From: a virus
Direction: 5' to 3' (one strand)
Virus record (IMG/VR): IMGVR_UViG_3300034072_002211
Location: 62,001 to 126,000 of that record
Length of the DNA stretch: 64,000 bases
Positions 8,462 through 17,741 of the stretch are shown here, in pieces. The notes under the pieces are model-generated. The model was not told the origin of the DNA, did not search any database, and saw only the letters and a list, made by a program, of their open reading frames with translations. Made by a program: the position numbers and the translations under genes. Each line of letters begins with the position of its first letter. Within the stretch, counting starts at the first letter, position 1.

Positions 8462-8977
8462 TTAATACTTATCTGGCTCCACAGCTGGTAGATCAGGATT
8501 ATCTACAGCAGGAGGCGTCTGAACATTGACCTGAGTCACTGGAGTAGGCGCCGGAGTCTGCTGGCTGGGAATGTAATAGGTTGGAACCATTGTTGGCGTA
8601 TAGGGAGAACGCTCGCTTTCACCCTGCTGACGCAGAGCTTCAATCTGTGCGCTACCTCGGGTCCAAGCTGCCACACCCAGGATGGCACCAAATGCCACGT
8701 GGAAGAGACCGCTACCCTGCATAGTCAGTGGCTGCCAAGGCGTCTTGTTCTGGATCATCGCAATAGCAACCTGTGGATCGAGGTCCTTGATTGCTGCGGC
8801 CATCTGAGCCATGTTGGCTCCCTTGAAGCCCATGAACGCAGGAGCGATGATGAAGTCAAAGAGACAGATCATCAGATAAACCACTGCGGCCGCAGGACGC
8901 CAAGTCCTATTCAGCCAACTCTCACCACTGTTCAGAGGATCGAAGGGATCCTTCTTTACCTGCTTCTTTTGTGCCAT
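8462..8977 (-). CDS. holin-like membrane protein (GTA-holin 3TM type)
   Basis: A 171-residue protein. After a Lys-rich start it reads GESWLNRTWRPAAAVVYLMICLF, resembling the W(I/L)xRxWRP plus helix pattern of three-helix holins found in gene transfer agents and phages. Hydrophobic segments lie near residues 32-55 and 88-110 with a shorter one between. The C-terminal 55 residues are Pro/Thr/Gln rich and probably soluble. ATG 8977 is chosen over 8992 because GGGAG sits 9 bases upstream. A CATAAATAG late-type promoter is at 9005-9013. A role in lysis is inference. Confidence 0.55.
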   Translation of the reverse strand: MAQKKQVKKDPFDPLNSGESWLNRTWRPAAAVVYLMICLFDFIIAPAFMGFKGANMAQMAAAIKDLDPQVAIAMIQNKTPWQPLTMQGSGLFHVAFGAILGVAAWTRGSAQIEALRQQGESERSPYTPTMVPTYYIPSQQTPAPTPVTQVNVQTPPAVDNPDLPAVEPDKY

Positions 8978-9004
8978 TAGCCGATCTCCCATTGGGGTTA
9001 CCGG

Positions 9005-9013
9005 CTATTTATG
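9005..9013 (-). promoter_or_regulatory. late-type promoter of the holin-like gene
   Basis: CATAAATAG on the minus strand, 28 bases before the preferred start ATG 8977. Confidence 0.5.
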
Positions 9014-9022
9014 AGAAATCTG

Positions 9023-9532
9023 TTACTCTGGTTTGGTGAATATGCGAGCTTCGCCCCTTGCGTATGGTGTAGTGCTTTCAAACTCCCATGCTTTTCTCCA
9101 CGCAAGACCATTGTCTGAGTATTCTAGACGACCCAATTTTACAGATTGAGTTGAATAGCTATCATTGCGGGCTTTCCAAAGAATCTCATTGATTACGACA
9201 GGTGAGGTGAATTGATAAGAAACCCACCCTGTCACACTTGGATTATAGAAGTTGTCACCGGACCAGAGCGTGTTGTCGTTGTCATCGAAAGCATTTGTGA
9301 TTGGGTATCCTGGAAAAGTCGAGCTGGCAATTGGTGTACCACCTACCGCCATGTTAGGGCCACCAGAGGTCCCACGGAATTCAATTTTAATAGCAGAGTA
9401 TGAGTCGCCACTAGAATTGGTAGTATCAAAGTTTTCAATACAGAAGATTCGCCAATACAAATGAGGCTGGTTAGCCCCAAGCGAGTCAATTGGAGCTCTC
9501 GCCACCATTGCTGAGATAAGCTGATTGAACAT
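9023..9532 (-). CDS. virion adhesin with F5/8 type C (discoidin)-like domain
   Basis: A 169-residue beta-rich protein. From about residue 70 it reads like a galactose-binding F5/8C fold: NAFDDNDNTLWSG, then WVSYQF, INEILWKARND, LEYSDNGLAWRKAWEF. Such domains bind glycans and are common on phage tail fibres. The start at 9532 overlaps the stop of the upstream gene (TAATG). It closes the first adhesin island. Receptor binding is inference. Confidence 0.7.
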   Translation of the reverse strand: MFNQLISAMVARAPIDSLGANQPHLYWRIFCIENFDTTNSSGDSYSAIKIEFRGTSGGPNMAVGGTPIASSTFPGYPITNAFDDNDNTLWSGDNFYNPSVTGWVSYQFTSPVVINEILWKARNDSYSTQSVKLGRLEYSDNGLAWRKAWEFESTTPYARGEARIFTKPE

Positions 9533-9960
9533 TATGCGAGCTCTAGATCGCCCATTAGATCCCATTCGTCAGTTCCAACCTTTATTAAAGCAATAGACGA
9601 CGATTGGGTTCTAGTCTGTGGAAGAAAATCAGCTGAATAGTTAACGACAACCCCAGATGCGCCAGCAACTAGAGCCACACCAGTTCCTGCTTGGCGAATG
9701 TTGATCTGTGTTCCAATAGGAAACGTGACGTTGGCATTGGTTGGGATCGTGCAAATCTGCTGGACGGCGGCTGTGAACCTCAGATAAGACTGAGCATCAA
9801 TTAGGCGAAGGGTATAGTCGCTACTCTTATTTGCCACTACGATGGGGCCATTGACAGGTGCTACTTCAGACCAAGTGGAATCCTTACGAGCATATTGCTT
9901 GCCGTCTGCAGGTGCCTCAGAAATTACTTGGGCGTCAATGTCTGTGAGCTTGATCTTCAT
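9532..9960 (-). CDS. tail-fibre/structural protein, paralogue of 30695-31264
   Basis: A 142-residue protein. It opens MKIKLTDIDAQVI, followed by a W-anchored short repeat typical of phage fibre proteins. Residues about 45-140 share a pattern with the plus-strand protein at 30695-31264: YTLRLIDAQSYLRF, then FPIGTQINI, and ending LIKVGTDEWDLMGDL against MTKVAQNHWDIAGDM. The shared domain is beta-rich and probably trimerises. AAGGAG precedes the start. Confidence 0.7.
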   Translation of the reverse strand: MKIKLTDIDAQVISEAPADGKQYARKDSTWSEVAPVNGPIVVANKSSDYTLRLIDAQSYLRFTAAVQQICTIPTNANVTFPIGTQINIRQAGTGVALVAGASGVVVNYSADFLPQTRTQSSSIALIKVGTDEWDLMGDLELA

Positions 9961-9969
9961 GTTGACTCC

Positions 9970-10374
9970 TTAGCCGCAATTGGTGCCAATGCGGCGCCTA
10001 TCTTCAATTTCACCTGGGGGTCCAATGACCACATACTGGGATACCTTTGTTGTGTAGACAGGTGCCTCAGGACCTTCAATGATATACTGGGAAGATTTGG
10101 TGGTAGCCACTCGCTGTTCACCGGGGCCTTCAACAATATACACTCCTATTTTGCTAGTGTGAACACCTGGTTCTAGACCTTCAGCTACATAGAGACCAAG
10201 TTTACCTGTTTCTAGATTACTATCAGGACCTTCGAGAACATACTCACCTAGCTTGCTCGTTTGAATAGAACTGGCAGGACCTTCAGCGGTATATTGACCA
10301 ACTTTAGTGGTCTGGAGGGTACCACCTGTACCCTCCACTACCATTTCACTGGTCTTGTTGGTCGAAACAGTCAT
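9970..10374 (-). CDS. short tandem-repeat virion protein
   Basis: A 134-residue protein made almost wholly of seven copies of a 16-17 residue unit of the form TSKLGEYVLEGPxxxxx (variants TTKVSQYVVIGP, TSKIGVYIVEGP, TTKSSQYIIEGP). Regular short beta repeats suggest a solenoid or thread in the virion. It lies immediately downstream of a LamG-like gene, an order repeated at 56986-58376, where the small protein also carries tandem repeats. Function unknown. Confidence 0.75.
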   Translation of the reverse strand: MTVSTNKTSEMVVEGTGGTLQTTKVGQYTAEGPASSIQTSKLGEYVLEGPDSNLETGKLGLYVAEGLEPGVHTSKIGVYIVEGPGEQRVATTKSSQYIIEGPEAPVYTTKVSQYVVIGPPGEIEDRRRIGTNCG

Positions 10375-10377
10375 CTC

Positions 10378-11376
10378 TTAGTCCTTGGACACAACACCAA
10401 ACTCAGTGGCGTTCACATCGCCGATGTTTGCCCAAGCGGCACCGGTGGCTGGGTTGTTCTCCCAAAACGCAACACCACCCTTCCAACCAGGTCCAATTGG
10501 CGCATTAACTGGACCCTCATAGTCAGTGCCTGCTACGCGAAGAACAGGTCGCACGTTCTGTGGAAACTGTCCAGTGCCGTCATTCTTAGAGAATTCAGCG
10601 ACTGCCACTGCTTTGATTACATGACCCGCAGTAGTAGCCGGCAATGCCGCACCAGTAAAAGTAGACTTCGTGCCGCTTTGTGAGGTATAGATAACATCGG
10701 TACCAATAGTGGATGCAGGTGCGTCATCTACCTGCGAGAAGTCACCGACCCAACCGGTGTTAGTACCGTTAGCCGTTGGGTTACGGCGACGAATGGTATG
10801 ATTGATAGTGCTGTAGTCAGCGAGGATAAGCTGGTTCATGCGCGTTGCACCACCTCGTCCGTAGAAGCGAACTTTAGAAATATTTCCAATCGAAGTCGTA
10901 TCACCAGTCCAACGATTGACGAGAACACCTTCCTGGAAAGACTCAATAAGCCCCTCAACTCCAATCTTGATCCTCATGTCGATAACCTGCCACTCCTGAA
11001 ATGGAGAACCTAGACCAGTCACAGTGTCAACCCAGGCAGTTCCATTCCAGATTTGGATCTTATCACTCCACTGTGCCTCAGCGAATCTGCGGACTTTTTC
11101 AACTCCATCACTGTCGTAGAAGACAATACTTGCGCGACGTGATCCATAAGCGTCACCAGTATATCGGCGATAATGCAACCACAGGACATCGTTCGTAGCA
11201 GTCACATTGCCAGTTACAGAATCAGTCAGCGGAGCCTCAACATAATCAACGTCGTTGCTAGGAATTTCAACTGAACCCCTGCTAAACCCGCTGATAGCCC
11301 CAGAAGTAGATTCTGTGACACCAATGGTATAAGTGGAGTAGCATTCCAGCTCATCTCCGATGAAGAAAGTGGTCAT
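10378..11376 (-). CDS. virion protein with LamG-like fold
   Basis: A 332-residue protein. Residues about 20-190 read like a concanavalin/LamG jelly-roll: WLHYRRYTGD, an IQIWNG strand, FQEWQVIDMRIKI, then FQEGVLVNRWTGD. The segment MNQLILADYSTINHTIRRRNPTANG aligns with YDDMYVIDEATRIGERRIETLRPNGD in the protein at 57351-58376, so the two are paralogues. Its ATG overlaps the stop of the collagen-like gene upstream (TAATG). It is probably a glycan- or surface-binding fibre component. Confidence 0.7.
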   Translation of the reverse strand: MTTFFIGDELECYSTYTIGVTESTSGAISGFSRGSVEIPSNDVDYVEAPLTDSVTGNVTATNDVLWLHYRRYTGDAYGSRRASIVFYDSDGVEKVRRFAEAQWSDKIQIWNGTAWVDTVTGLGSPFQEWQVIDMRIKIGVEGLIESFQEGVLVNRWTGDTTSIGNISKVRFYGRGGATRMNQLILADYSTINHTIRRRNPTANGTNTGWVGDFSQVDDAPASTIGTDVIYTSQSGTKSTFTGAALPATTAGHVIKAVAVAEFSKNDGTGQFPQNVRPVLRVAGTDYEGPVNAPIGPGWKGGVAFWENNPATGAAWANIGDVNATEFGVVSKD

Positions 11377-12860
11377 TACTTGTTACCCCTCAAGATCCAA
11401 GTGAAGTTAGAAATGGTGTCCGAGACACCAGGTGCATGAATTGAAATTGAGTCACCGGCTACCAAGGTCTTGCCAGTGCCATCGGCTGTGGCAAAAGTCG
11501 CAACGCCATCAGTATTTACAGAGAGCGTGCCAATCTCAGTTGTAGAATTCTTACGAATACTCAGAACAAAGTTAGAACCTGGCTGCATGCCAATCAACTT
11601 TGCCTGGCTTCCGGAGAAGTTGGCTGGGAATGAGATATCAACATCCACAACGTAGATCATCAGGATCTCGTTAACTGCTGGACTGGTCGTGAAGAAGCCT
11701 GCCATCCTGTAATAAGGATCGGCGGATCCACCGCCGCCAGTGCCCGTCGGAGCATCAACCCACTCAACGCCATCTTCTGTGCTATTCACTGCTAGGATCT
11801 TAGCTGCATTGTTGTCATAGCTAGGAAGAGATATTCCCGAACCACCCGAACCAGTGCCTCCACTCGTGGAGCGAATCTCAATCGAGTCGCCGCTCGCATT
11901 ACTGGTTAGGGTGACTGTGTTATCAGAGACGCTATACTGGGAGATGGGCAGGTGGAGACCATTGACAAAGACATCAATGTCTCCCTTAGTTGACACCGTA
12001 GCAGGAAGAGTGATAGTCTGCGAAGAACCAGTACCTACTGCCGTTACCGGAGGCCAAGCAGGTCCACTTGGTTCGCTACCACTACCAGAGCCAGGCGTAA
12101 AGGAGGTCCACGCGCCATTCTGACGAGCGTAAAGAGCTCCATCCTCTGGAGCCTCTTCAATACCACCGGCCGGATCCTGCCAGATGGCGTCACCGTTGAA
12201 ATTGCTGTTCTTAGTCAGGACCTGACCCGTGGTGCCACCGTCTGGAATACCAGATCCACCTGTTGGATCAGCCCATTTGACGTCGCCGGTCGCCGCCGAA
12301 TTCTTGGTTAGAACCTGTCCCTCATTACCACCAATTGGAAGTTCAGGATCACCTGCGCCGCCGCTGGGCAGATCAAGCCATGTGAATGCGCCATCAGCAC
12401 CGGAAGTCTTACCGAGAAACTGGCCCTGGTTACCACCGAGTGGAACAGTATAGTCGCTCAGGTAGTCAGGAGTGACCCATGCGGTATCGTAGGGATTGGA
12501 AGAAATTTTGGTGAGAACTTGGCCCTGAGCACCACCGGCAGGAACACCTACACCATCGGCGCCATTATTGCCGTTGGTTCCATCAATACCGTCGTCGCCC
12601 TTGTCGCCCTTTTCGCCACGTTCACCTTGAAGACCCTGTGGTCCCTGGTCACCTTGGTCGCCTTTGGCGCCCTTAAGGCTCGCAATCCACTGGGCTTCGG
12701 TTCCAACAAAGCCATTCTCAATAGCGATCTCATAGGCAGATTTGCCGGGTTGGGAAGTCCTCTTGACAGCCCAAGCGACTCCATTCCAAGCCCACGTCTT
12801 GCCATTGACCGAGTGCTCTTGGCCAAGAGAGGGATTAGATGGGAAGTCAAGATTGGCCAT
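11376..12860 (-). CDS. collagen-like tail-fibre protein
   Basis: A 494-residue protein. It starts with a chaperone-like fibre tag (LDFPSNPSLGQEH, WAWNGVAW), then a helix SAYEIAIENGFVGTEAQWIASLKG and a collagen-like GxY tract at about residues 65-105 (GDQGDQGPQGLQ). Several GGNQGQVLTKNS-type units follow, each ending in a W-containing turn, and a beta-rich C-terminus. Collagen tracts form trimeric shafts. AGGAG precedes ATG and a GATAAGTAA element lies at 12882-12890. Confidence 0.85.
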   Translation of the reverse strand: MANLDFPSNPSLGQEHSVNGKTWAWNGVAWAVKRTSQPGKSAYEIAIENGFVGTEAQWIASLKGAKGDQGDQGPQGLQGERGEKGDKGDDGIDGTNGNNGADGVGVPAGGAQGQVLTKISSNPYDTAWVTPDYLSDYTVPLGGNQGQFLGKTSGADGAFTWLDLPSGGAGDPELPIGGNEGQVLTKNSAATGDVKWADPTGGSGIPDGGTTGQVLTKNSNFNGDAIWQDPAGGIEEAPEDGALYARQNGAWTSFTPGSGSGSEPSGPAWPPVTAVGTGSSQTITLPATVSTKGDIDVFVNGLHLPISQYSVSDNTVTLTSNASGDSIEIRSTSGGTGSGGSGISLPSYDNNAAKILAVNSTEDGVEWVDAPTGTGGGGSADPYYRMAGFFTTSPAVNEILMIYVVDVDISFPANFSGSQAKLIGMQPGSNFVLSIRKNSTTEIGTLSVNTDGVATFATADGTGKTLVAGDSISIHAPGVSDTISNFTWILRGNK

Positions 12861-12895
12861 GGTGCTCTCCTAAAATACCAGTTACTTATCTGGAG

Positions 12896-13078
12896 TCAGA
12901 TGATCTCTACCCAGGCTGAGCTGTTCTCACCAACCATATAGATGAACAGGGAAAGAGAAGAAGGCTCCAACCAGACTTCATTTTCAACTGGATTCTCGGG
13001 AGCAGTTTCAGAGACAGTGAATGGAGTTCTCAGGGCAGTTAGTAGTCCTGAAATCTGCTTCATTTGAAGATTCATCAT
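12896..13078 (-). CDS. 60-residue hypothetical protein in the fibre island
   Basis: A small acidic protein with a predicted helix in residues 1-20 and beta-like C-terminal half containing VWLEPSSLSLFIYMVG and a final AWVEII. The pattern of VWLEP followed by a strand resembles short carbohydrate-module or baseplate tags in fibre genes. GGAG precedes the ATG. It is the first gene after the promoter plus hairpin at 13099-13136. Function not recognised. Confidence 0.6.
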   Translation of the reverse strand: MMNLQMKQISGLLTALRTPFTVSETAPENPVENEVWLEPSSLSLFIYMVGENSSAWVEII

Positions 13079-13098
13079 TCTATCTCCAAGTCATGGCT

Positions 13099-13136
13099 AG
13101 AGCGTGGATGACCTAGCCATCCACGCTCTATTTACC
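13099..13136 (-). promoter_or_regulatory. late-type promoter followed at once by a hairpin
   Basis: GGTAAATAG (13136-13128, minus strand) overlaps by two bases a perfect 11-bp hairpin AGAGCGTGGAT/ATCCACGCTCT (13099-13129). The hairpin would form the 5' end of the mRNA for the gene at 12896-13078 or end the gene at 13152. Confidence 0.5.
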
Positions 13137-13151
13137 TTGGTTTGATCAGTA

Positions 13152-13937
13152 TTAGGAAGCGAATGCGTAACGACCTGAAACAATATCACCTGCTTCCAAG
13201 TCATATGGAAGAGTATCGAGGTTCAGAACCAAGTTACGACCTGAAACGCTATACTGGCTACTCTCGATGCGCTGACCGTTGACTTCGATGGTGATTGTTC
13301 CTGCCTGAGGAGCGAACTCGAAGAAGTTGATGAACGAGTAGGTGCCTTCCGAGAGAAGGTTACCTTCGTATTCAACTGCGGTATCACGCAGGTTGACACC
13401 AGCACCACCGATGCCGGTTGCGCCGATGTAGCGGTGACCGACCAAGTAGAGTGCGTTGGCGCCAGTTGCCGTAACGCCAGCTGGGAGAGTGTTGACGAAG
13501 CGCAGGACGCCTGCGTTATAGTCGAAAACCCACTCCTGGTTGTTAGTGCCACCGTTCAGCTTGACGCCACCAGCATTGGGGTTACCCCTGTAGACTTCGA
13601 CGAGGTAACCTGCGTCGATTGATGGTGGGATCCAGTTAGTGAGACGCGAAGTGAGGTCGCCCTGCGTCGCAGTAGCAACCCAAGCCAGGTTACCAGAAGC
13701 AGTTGGATCAACAGTCATCTGGATTGGCGTGGTTTTGCTGTAGAACTGAACAACAGATCCAGTTGCGTTTGGAGCAGGAACAGGAACGCTCTGCGACATG
13801 ATCGCATTGCCATAGACAGCCACATTGCTGCCGATGGTTTCCTCGAAACCCTGCTTGGTGGAACCACCAGTGTTGGCTACACCATAGATAGTCTTCTTCC
13901 AGAGGAAGTCGACCTTCTGGGTATCAGAAATTGCCAT
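13152..13937 (-). CDS. virion structural protein
   Basis: A 261-residue protein. The first about 35 residues (VDFLWKKTIYGVANT) look like an attachment tag. The rest is beta-rich, with QEWVFDYNAGVLRFVNTLP and a C-terminal ITIEVNGQRIESSQYSVSGRNLVLN, a strand pattern also seen in the ends of the proteins at 15727-17715 (VYMNGVKLKKAGYAVAG) and 11376-12860. These shared ends suggest a common capping domain. AAGGAGG precedes the start. Confidence 0.75.
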   Translation of the reverse strand: MAISDTQKVDFLWKKTIYGVANTGGSTKQGFEETIGSNVAVYGNAIMSQSVPVPAPNATGSVVQFYSKTTPIQMTVDPTASGNLAWVATATQGDLTSRLTNWIPPSIDAGYLVEVYRGNPNAGGVKLNGGTNNQEWVFDYNAGVLRFVNTLPAGVTATGANALYLVGHRYIGATGIGGAGVNLRDTAVEYEGNLLSEGTYSFINFFEFAPQAGTITIEVNGQRIESSQYSVSGRNLVLNLDTLPYDLEAGDIVSGRYAFAS

Positions 13938-13950
13938 TGGTCAATCCTCC

Positions 13951-15663
13951 TTATGCGAAGCTAATAGCAGAAATTGCCTGACCAGCATTCAAGCGGAAGC
14001 GGACCAGGATTTCATTTGCCGTGGAGTTGGACGAAGACTCAGTGCCGAAAGTCAGCGTGTAAGTCTGAGTGCCAGTGCGTGCTGGGAGAGTACCAGCCGC
14101 ACAACCCGCAGCGGTATCACCCGAACGACCTGGAACACCTGCGCCACTGTAGAGCGCCATACCATCCCACCAAGCATCGCCCAGAGCTTCTGGGCTCTTG
14201 GTCTGATTGGTCGAAACGCCTGGTAGGGCAACCCAAACACCCTGGTAGGTGCCAGTTACAGTCACAGCAACAGAGCTCTTGGAACCCTGCTTAATGCTGA
14301 AAGTGATATACTGAGCATCATCCTTGGTGCTGTAGTTGATACCAACTGGCAGATAACCAGTGGAGTAGTCGGTCTTGTCAGCGCGGATCTGACCACCAAC
14401 AATCACAGCTTCATGAGTGAAGCCAGCCACCGTGAGGTCCTGAGTGTTAGACCAAGCGGTGGTAGTGATGTTAGTTGGCGTATCACCGGTTGCTTCCATG
14501 TGGACACGAGCGGTAGTGCCTGGACCAGCAATGTTTGCTTCACGGACGCCGGAGGTGCCAGTGAGAACAATCAGGTTGGTTGCCGACTGAGCGTTACCCG
14601 AGCCATTTGGATTGGTTGCGGTGACCGTGATCTTCTGAGCACGATCGTTGATCGCACCACCAACAGTAAAGGTCTGAGCCGTCATGTCGAAGGTCAGCGT
14701 ATCCTTGTCCAGGATAGCAGGCAGACCACCCTGACCAGCTGCGAAGTTAACCGTAGTGCCAGGACCTGCGATAGACAGGATAGTACCAGTGGCGTAGGTT
14801 TCGCCGGCAAGATTGGTTGCGTTCGCACCAACAGTTAGCGTAGCACCAGCGGTGTAGTGCTCAATACCCGAAGAGAAAACGGCGTTCTTGGTTGCCTGGG
14901 CTACCGTGATTGCCGAGACCACTGGGTTAGCGGTCAAGCTGTCGCGCACAAAGTTCAGGACACCAGTGTTGCCCGAGAAGCTGTGACGAAGCTGTAGAGT
15001 GTTGAGACCAACAGCCGCGGACGAGCCAACAACCTGCGAGTCGAAGGACTGGAAGAAGCCATCAGGTGCCTGACCACCACCAACTGCGGTGCCGTTCCAT
15101 TTGTTGTCAGTGATACGGAGCAGCCCGGTGGTCTTGCTGTCACCAGTGCCTTCACTGAAGAGGAAGGACTCAGCTGCTTCAGCTGCGCCGTTCTTCCAAA
15201 GCTGGATCGTACCAGCAGCACCGTCACCGAGGTCCTGAAGGACAGTGGTGTCAACATTTGCAGCCGTGACGCGGACAACGTTCGCACCAGCAGCAGGGCC
15301 GCCAGTGATGCCGTTATCAGTGTAACCCTGTGCTGCCTTAGCAGTGGTGTTAGCAGTCGAGAGCGACAGCTCACCGGTGCTTAGTGGAGCAGGTGCTGTT
15401 GGGAGGAGAAGACCGAGGACTTCGTTGAGAGAGTCGATCGCGGTTGAAACCTTAGTGGTTGGCTCAAGGGCAACGGCTGGTGCCTTACTGCCAGTATAAC
15501 GGCCTTCAGTGTAGCTGCCATCTTCCGCGGGGCCGAGGTAAGTGCTGGATCCGGTACCGACTTCGGGAACAACCCAGTGGTTGTTGCCGTTGCCGTCCGT
15601 CATCAGGACTGCGCCTTCTGGCTGACCATCGGAGTGAATCTGCTTGATCTTAATCTTGGACAT
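13951..15663 (-). CDS. large beta-rich virion/fibre protein
   Basis: A 570-residue Gly/Thr/Ala-rich protein. It opens SKIKIKQIHSDGQPEGAVL, similar to the opening of the gene at 15727-17715 (RAKQIKLAN), then runs through Ig-like or beta-repeat modules with AGPGTTVNFAAG and AGPGTTARVHME. Start set at ATG 15663 rather than TTG 15666; AAGGAG is well placed. No enzymatic motif seen. It is probably a long fibre component or surface adhesin. Confidence 0.75.
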   Translation of the reverse strand: MSKIKIKQIHSDGQPEGAVLMTDGNGNNHWVVPEVGTGSSTYLGPAEDGSYTEGRYTGSKAPAVALEPTTKVSTAIDSLNEVLGLLLPTAPAPLSTGELSLSTANTTAKAAQGYTDNGITGGPAAGANVVRVTAANVDTTVLQDLGDGAAGTIQLWKNGAAEAAESFLFSEGTGDSKTTGLLRITDNKWNGTAVGGGQAPDGFFQSFDSQVVGSSAAVGLNTLQLRHSFSGNTGVLNFVRDSLTANPVVSAITVAQATKNAVFSSGIEHYTAGATLTVGANATNLAGETYATGTILSIAGPGTTVNFAAGQGGLPAILDKDTLTFDMTAQTFTVGGAINDRAQKITVTATNPNGSGNAQSATNLIVLTGTSGVREANIAGPGTTARVHMEATGDTPTNITTTAWSNTQDLTVAGFTHEAVIVGGQIRADKTDYSTGYLPVGINYSTKDDAQYITFSIKQGSKSSVAVTVTGTYQGVWVALPGVSTNQTKSPEALGDAWWDGMALYSGAGVPGRSGDTAAGCAAGTLPARTGTQTYTLTFGTESSSNSTANEILVRFRLNAGQAISAISFA

Positions 15664-15686
15664 CAAGAGCTCCTTATGGTGAGAAA

Positions 15687-15712
15687 GGGAGCGGGCCCAA
15701 AAGCCCGCTCCC
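15687..15712 (-). terminator. intrinsic terminator after the 662-residue fibre gene
   Basis: GGGAGCGGGC and GCCCGCTCCC form a perfect 10-bp stem with a six-base loop, followed on the minus strand by TTTCTC. It lies just downstream of the stop at 15727 and before the start at 15663. Confidence 0.85.
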
Positions 15713-15726
15713 CATCATTTGGTTAA

Positions 15727-17715
15727 TTAGGCAGCAGCCGTGTGGTAGCTGACCGACAGAGTGTCGCCTGCTTCATACGGATAGCCGTTTGCTGCGTCGT
15801 TCAAGGTAACGGTCGAACCAGCAACCGCATAACCTGCCTTCTTCAGCTTGACACCGTTCATGTAAACCGCAACATCACCGGTCGGTGCCGAGGTCAGAGT
15901 GAACGAGACGTTAGCTGCGGCAGCAGGAGCAAAGTCCTCCTCAACAGCAACAGTGGCACCCAGCTGAGCTGCGGTGACATATTCGATTGCCGTACCAGCA
16001 GCGTTCCAGCGAAGGAACTTGTTGGCTTCTGGGGTGCCAACCTCTGCAAGGCTCGAGAAAGCCACCTGCGAAGGATCAAAGCCAATAGCAAAGCCGTTGA
16101 CGACCGAACCAACCGCACCGGCACCAAGGGTGATAGCGCCACTGGACGAGGTCACATCCTCTAGAGCTGCCTTACCAGTACCACCGTTAGCAACTGGCAC
16201 AACGCCATCGAGCGAAACAGTGAAACCAGTGTCAGCCGTGCCAGAAACCGCGATGTTTGCGCCAGCTAGAACGTTGCTGTTGGTGTTGTCAATAATGTCA
16301 ACACCACCCTCAGTATTCCAAACCAGACCGTCATTCGCCTTCACAAAGAACGGAGTTCCAGCTTCGCCTACCTTGTAGTAACCATCGCTGGAAACCTTGT
16401 AGTAGTCACCGGCGTCCTTGTAGCCAGCTGCGAGACCGTCAAGATCAGTAGCTTCACCAGCGGTTGCGCCTGGTCCAAAGGAGATCAGGTTTAGATCGCT
16501 ACCGCCGAGAACACCAACATAGTTGAAAGCGTTACCAAGCGAATCAATACGAGCATCAAGTGCGTCGATATCGCCTTCAGCAATGGTCAGGGCAGCGTCG
16601 ATTGCCTCAACCGCAGCCTTGAAAGTGGTCTTACCTTCAGCCTTACCACCAGCTGCGAAAGCAGCAAGCGTGCCATCAGTATTCAGACCGACCGCAGATT
16701 CAATGGCATCGACTTCAGTCTGGAGAGCGGTCAGCGAGCCGCCGCCGCCACCAGTTACCGCATCAAGGTCAGTGCGAACAGCCTTGATTGCGGCATCGAG
16801 AAGCATGTCCGCACCCTTGAGGGTGGTTGCGCTATTGATGTAGTTCGAGGTGGTTTCAGCCTCGTAAGCACCAGTGACCGCTAGACCAGCACCTGCCTGG
16901 GTTGCGTCCAGTTCAGCCTGAACTGCGCCAACTGCGGCAACGCGCAGGAGCTCTTCAGACTTCAGAGCAGCGTCCAGTTTGCCAATAGCAACAGTGTGGT
17001 TATCAGGAGTAACCGCAGGAACTGCAGGGATCACGTTCTCAGGATCGCTTGCATCCTCTGGGATTTCAGCCGAACCACGAACGATATAGTTACCGTTTGC
17101 GTAGAAGTTTGGAGTACCGTCAGTCTTGGCACCAACAGTTGCTTCTAGTGCGTTGTGCTCACCCTCGAGAGCCAGGATAGCGTCCTCAGCCGCATCCAGA
17201 GCAGGTTCGATAACATCCAAACGAGCGTCCAGAGCCGAGTCAGCATTCTGATAAGCAGTAGTCAGCGCATCCAGATCAGTCTGGGTGGCAGCCGCATCAG
17301 CAGTAACCTTGACAGCCGACAGTGCGGTGTCCAGGGCTGCGAGGTCAGCCTTGACCGAAGCTTCACCAACGAACTCACCGCCGGCGATTGGAGTGTAAGT
17401 ACCGTCTGCGTTCAGACCAACTGCGGTCTCAACTGCGTCCAGTTCAGTCTGAACACCAGCAACACCAGTGCCGGCTAGTCCGGCAAGTTCGTGAATTGCT
17501 GCTTCAACCGTGGTAGCGGTTAGGGCGGTAGCACCCTTATCAAAGGTAGTGTCAGCGGCTGCGACCTTCTCGTAACCAAGTGCGCCACCAGTCAGGACCT
17601 TGAGGACCTGGCCTGCGGTGCCCTTGCTCAGGACAGTGCCGTTACCGTTGGCGCCACCAATCAGCAGGTCATGCTCATTTGCGAGCTTAATCTGCTTTGC
17701 GCGTAGCTGTGCCAT
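15727..17715 (-). CDS. long coiled-coil/beta fibre protein
   Basis: A 662-residue protein with a repeat-rich middle: units near TELDAVETAVGLNADGTYT recur at least four times between residues 80 and 370, in phase with helical stretches of Ala/Asp. This looks like a trimeric coiled-coil shaft with small insertions. The last 60 residues carry VAVYMNGVKLKKAGYAV, a cap shared with other proteins of the island. A strong intrinsic terminator of the upstream gene order follows at 15687-15712. AGGAG precedes ATG. Confidence 0.78.
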   Translation of the reverse strand: MAQLRAKQIKLANEHDLLIGGANGNGTVLSKGTAGQVLKVLTGGALGYEKVAAADTTFDKGATALTATTVEAAIHELAGLAGTGVAGVQTELDAVETAVGLNADGTYTPIAGGEFVGEASVKADLAALDTALSAVKVTADAAATQTDLDALTTAYQNADSALDARLDVIEPALDAAEDAILALEGEHNALEATVGAKTDGTPNFYANGNYIVRGSAEIPEDASDPENVIPAVPAVTPDNHTVAIGKLDAALKSEELLRVAAVGAVQAELDATQAGAGLAVTGAYEAETTSNYINSATTLKGADMLLDAAIKAVRTDLDAVTGGGGGSLTALQTEVDAIESAVGLNTDGTLAAFAAGGKAEGKTTFKAAVEAIDAALTIAEGDIDALDARIDSLGNAFNYVGVLGGSDLNLISFGPGATAGEATDLDGLAAGYKDAGDYYKVSSDGYYKVGEAGTPFFVKANDGLVWNTEGGVDIIDNTNSNVLAGANIAVSGTADTGFTVSLDGVVPVANGGTGKAALEDVTSSSGAITLGAGAVGSVVNGFAIGFDPSQVAFSSLAEVGTPEANKFLRWNAAGTAIEYVTAAQLGATVAVEEDFAPAAAANVSFTLTSAPTGDVAVYMNGVKLKKAGYAVAGSTVTLNDAANGYPYEAGDTLSVSYHTAAA

Positions 17716-17741
17716 ATTAGTTTTTCTCCTAGTTGATCAAC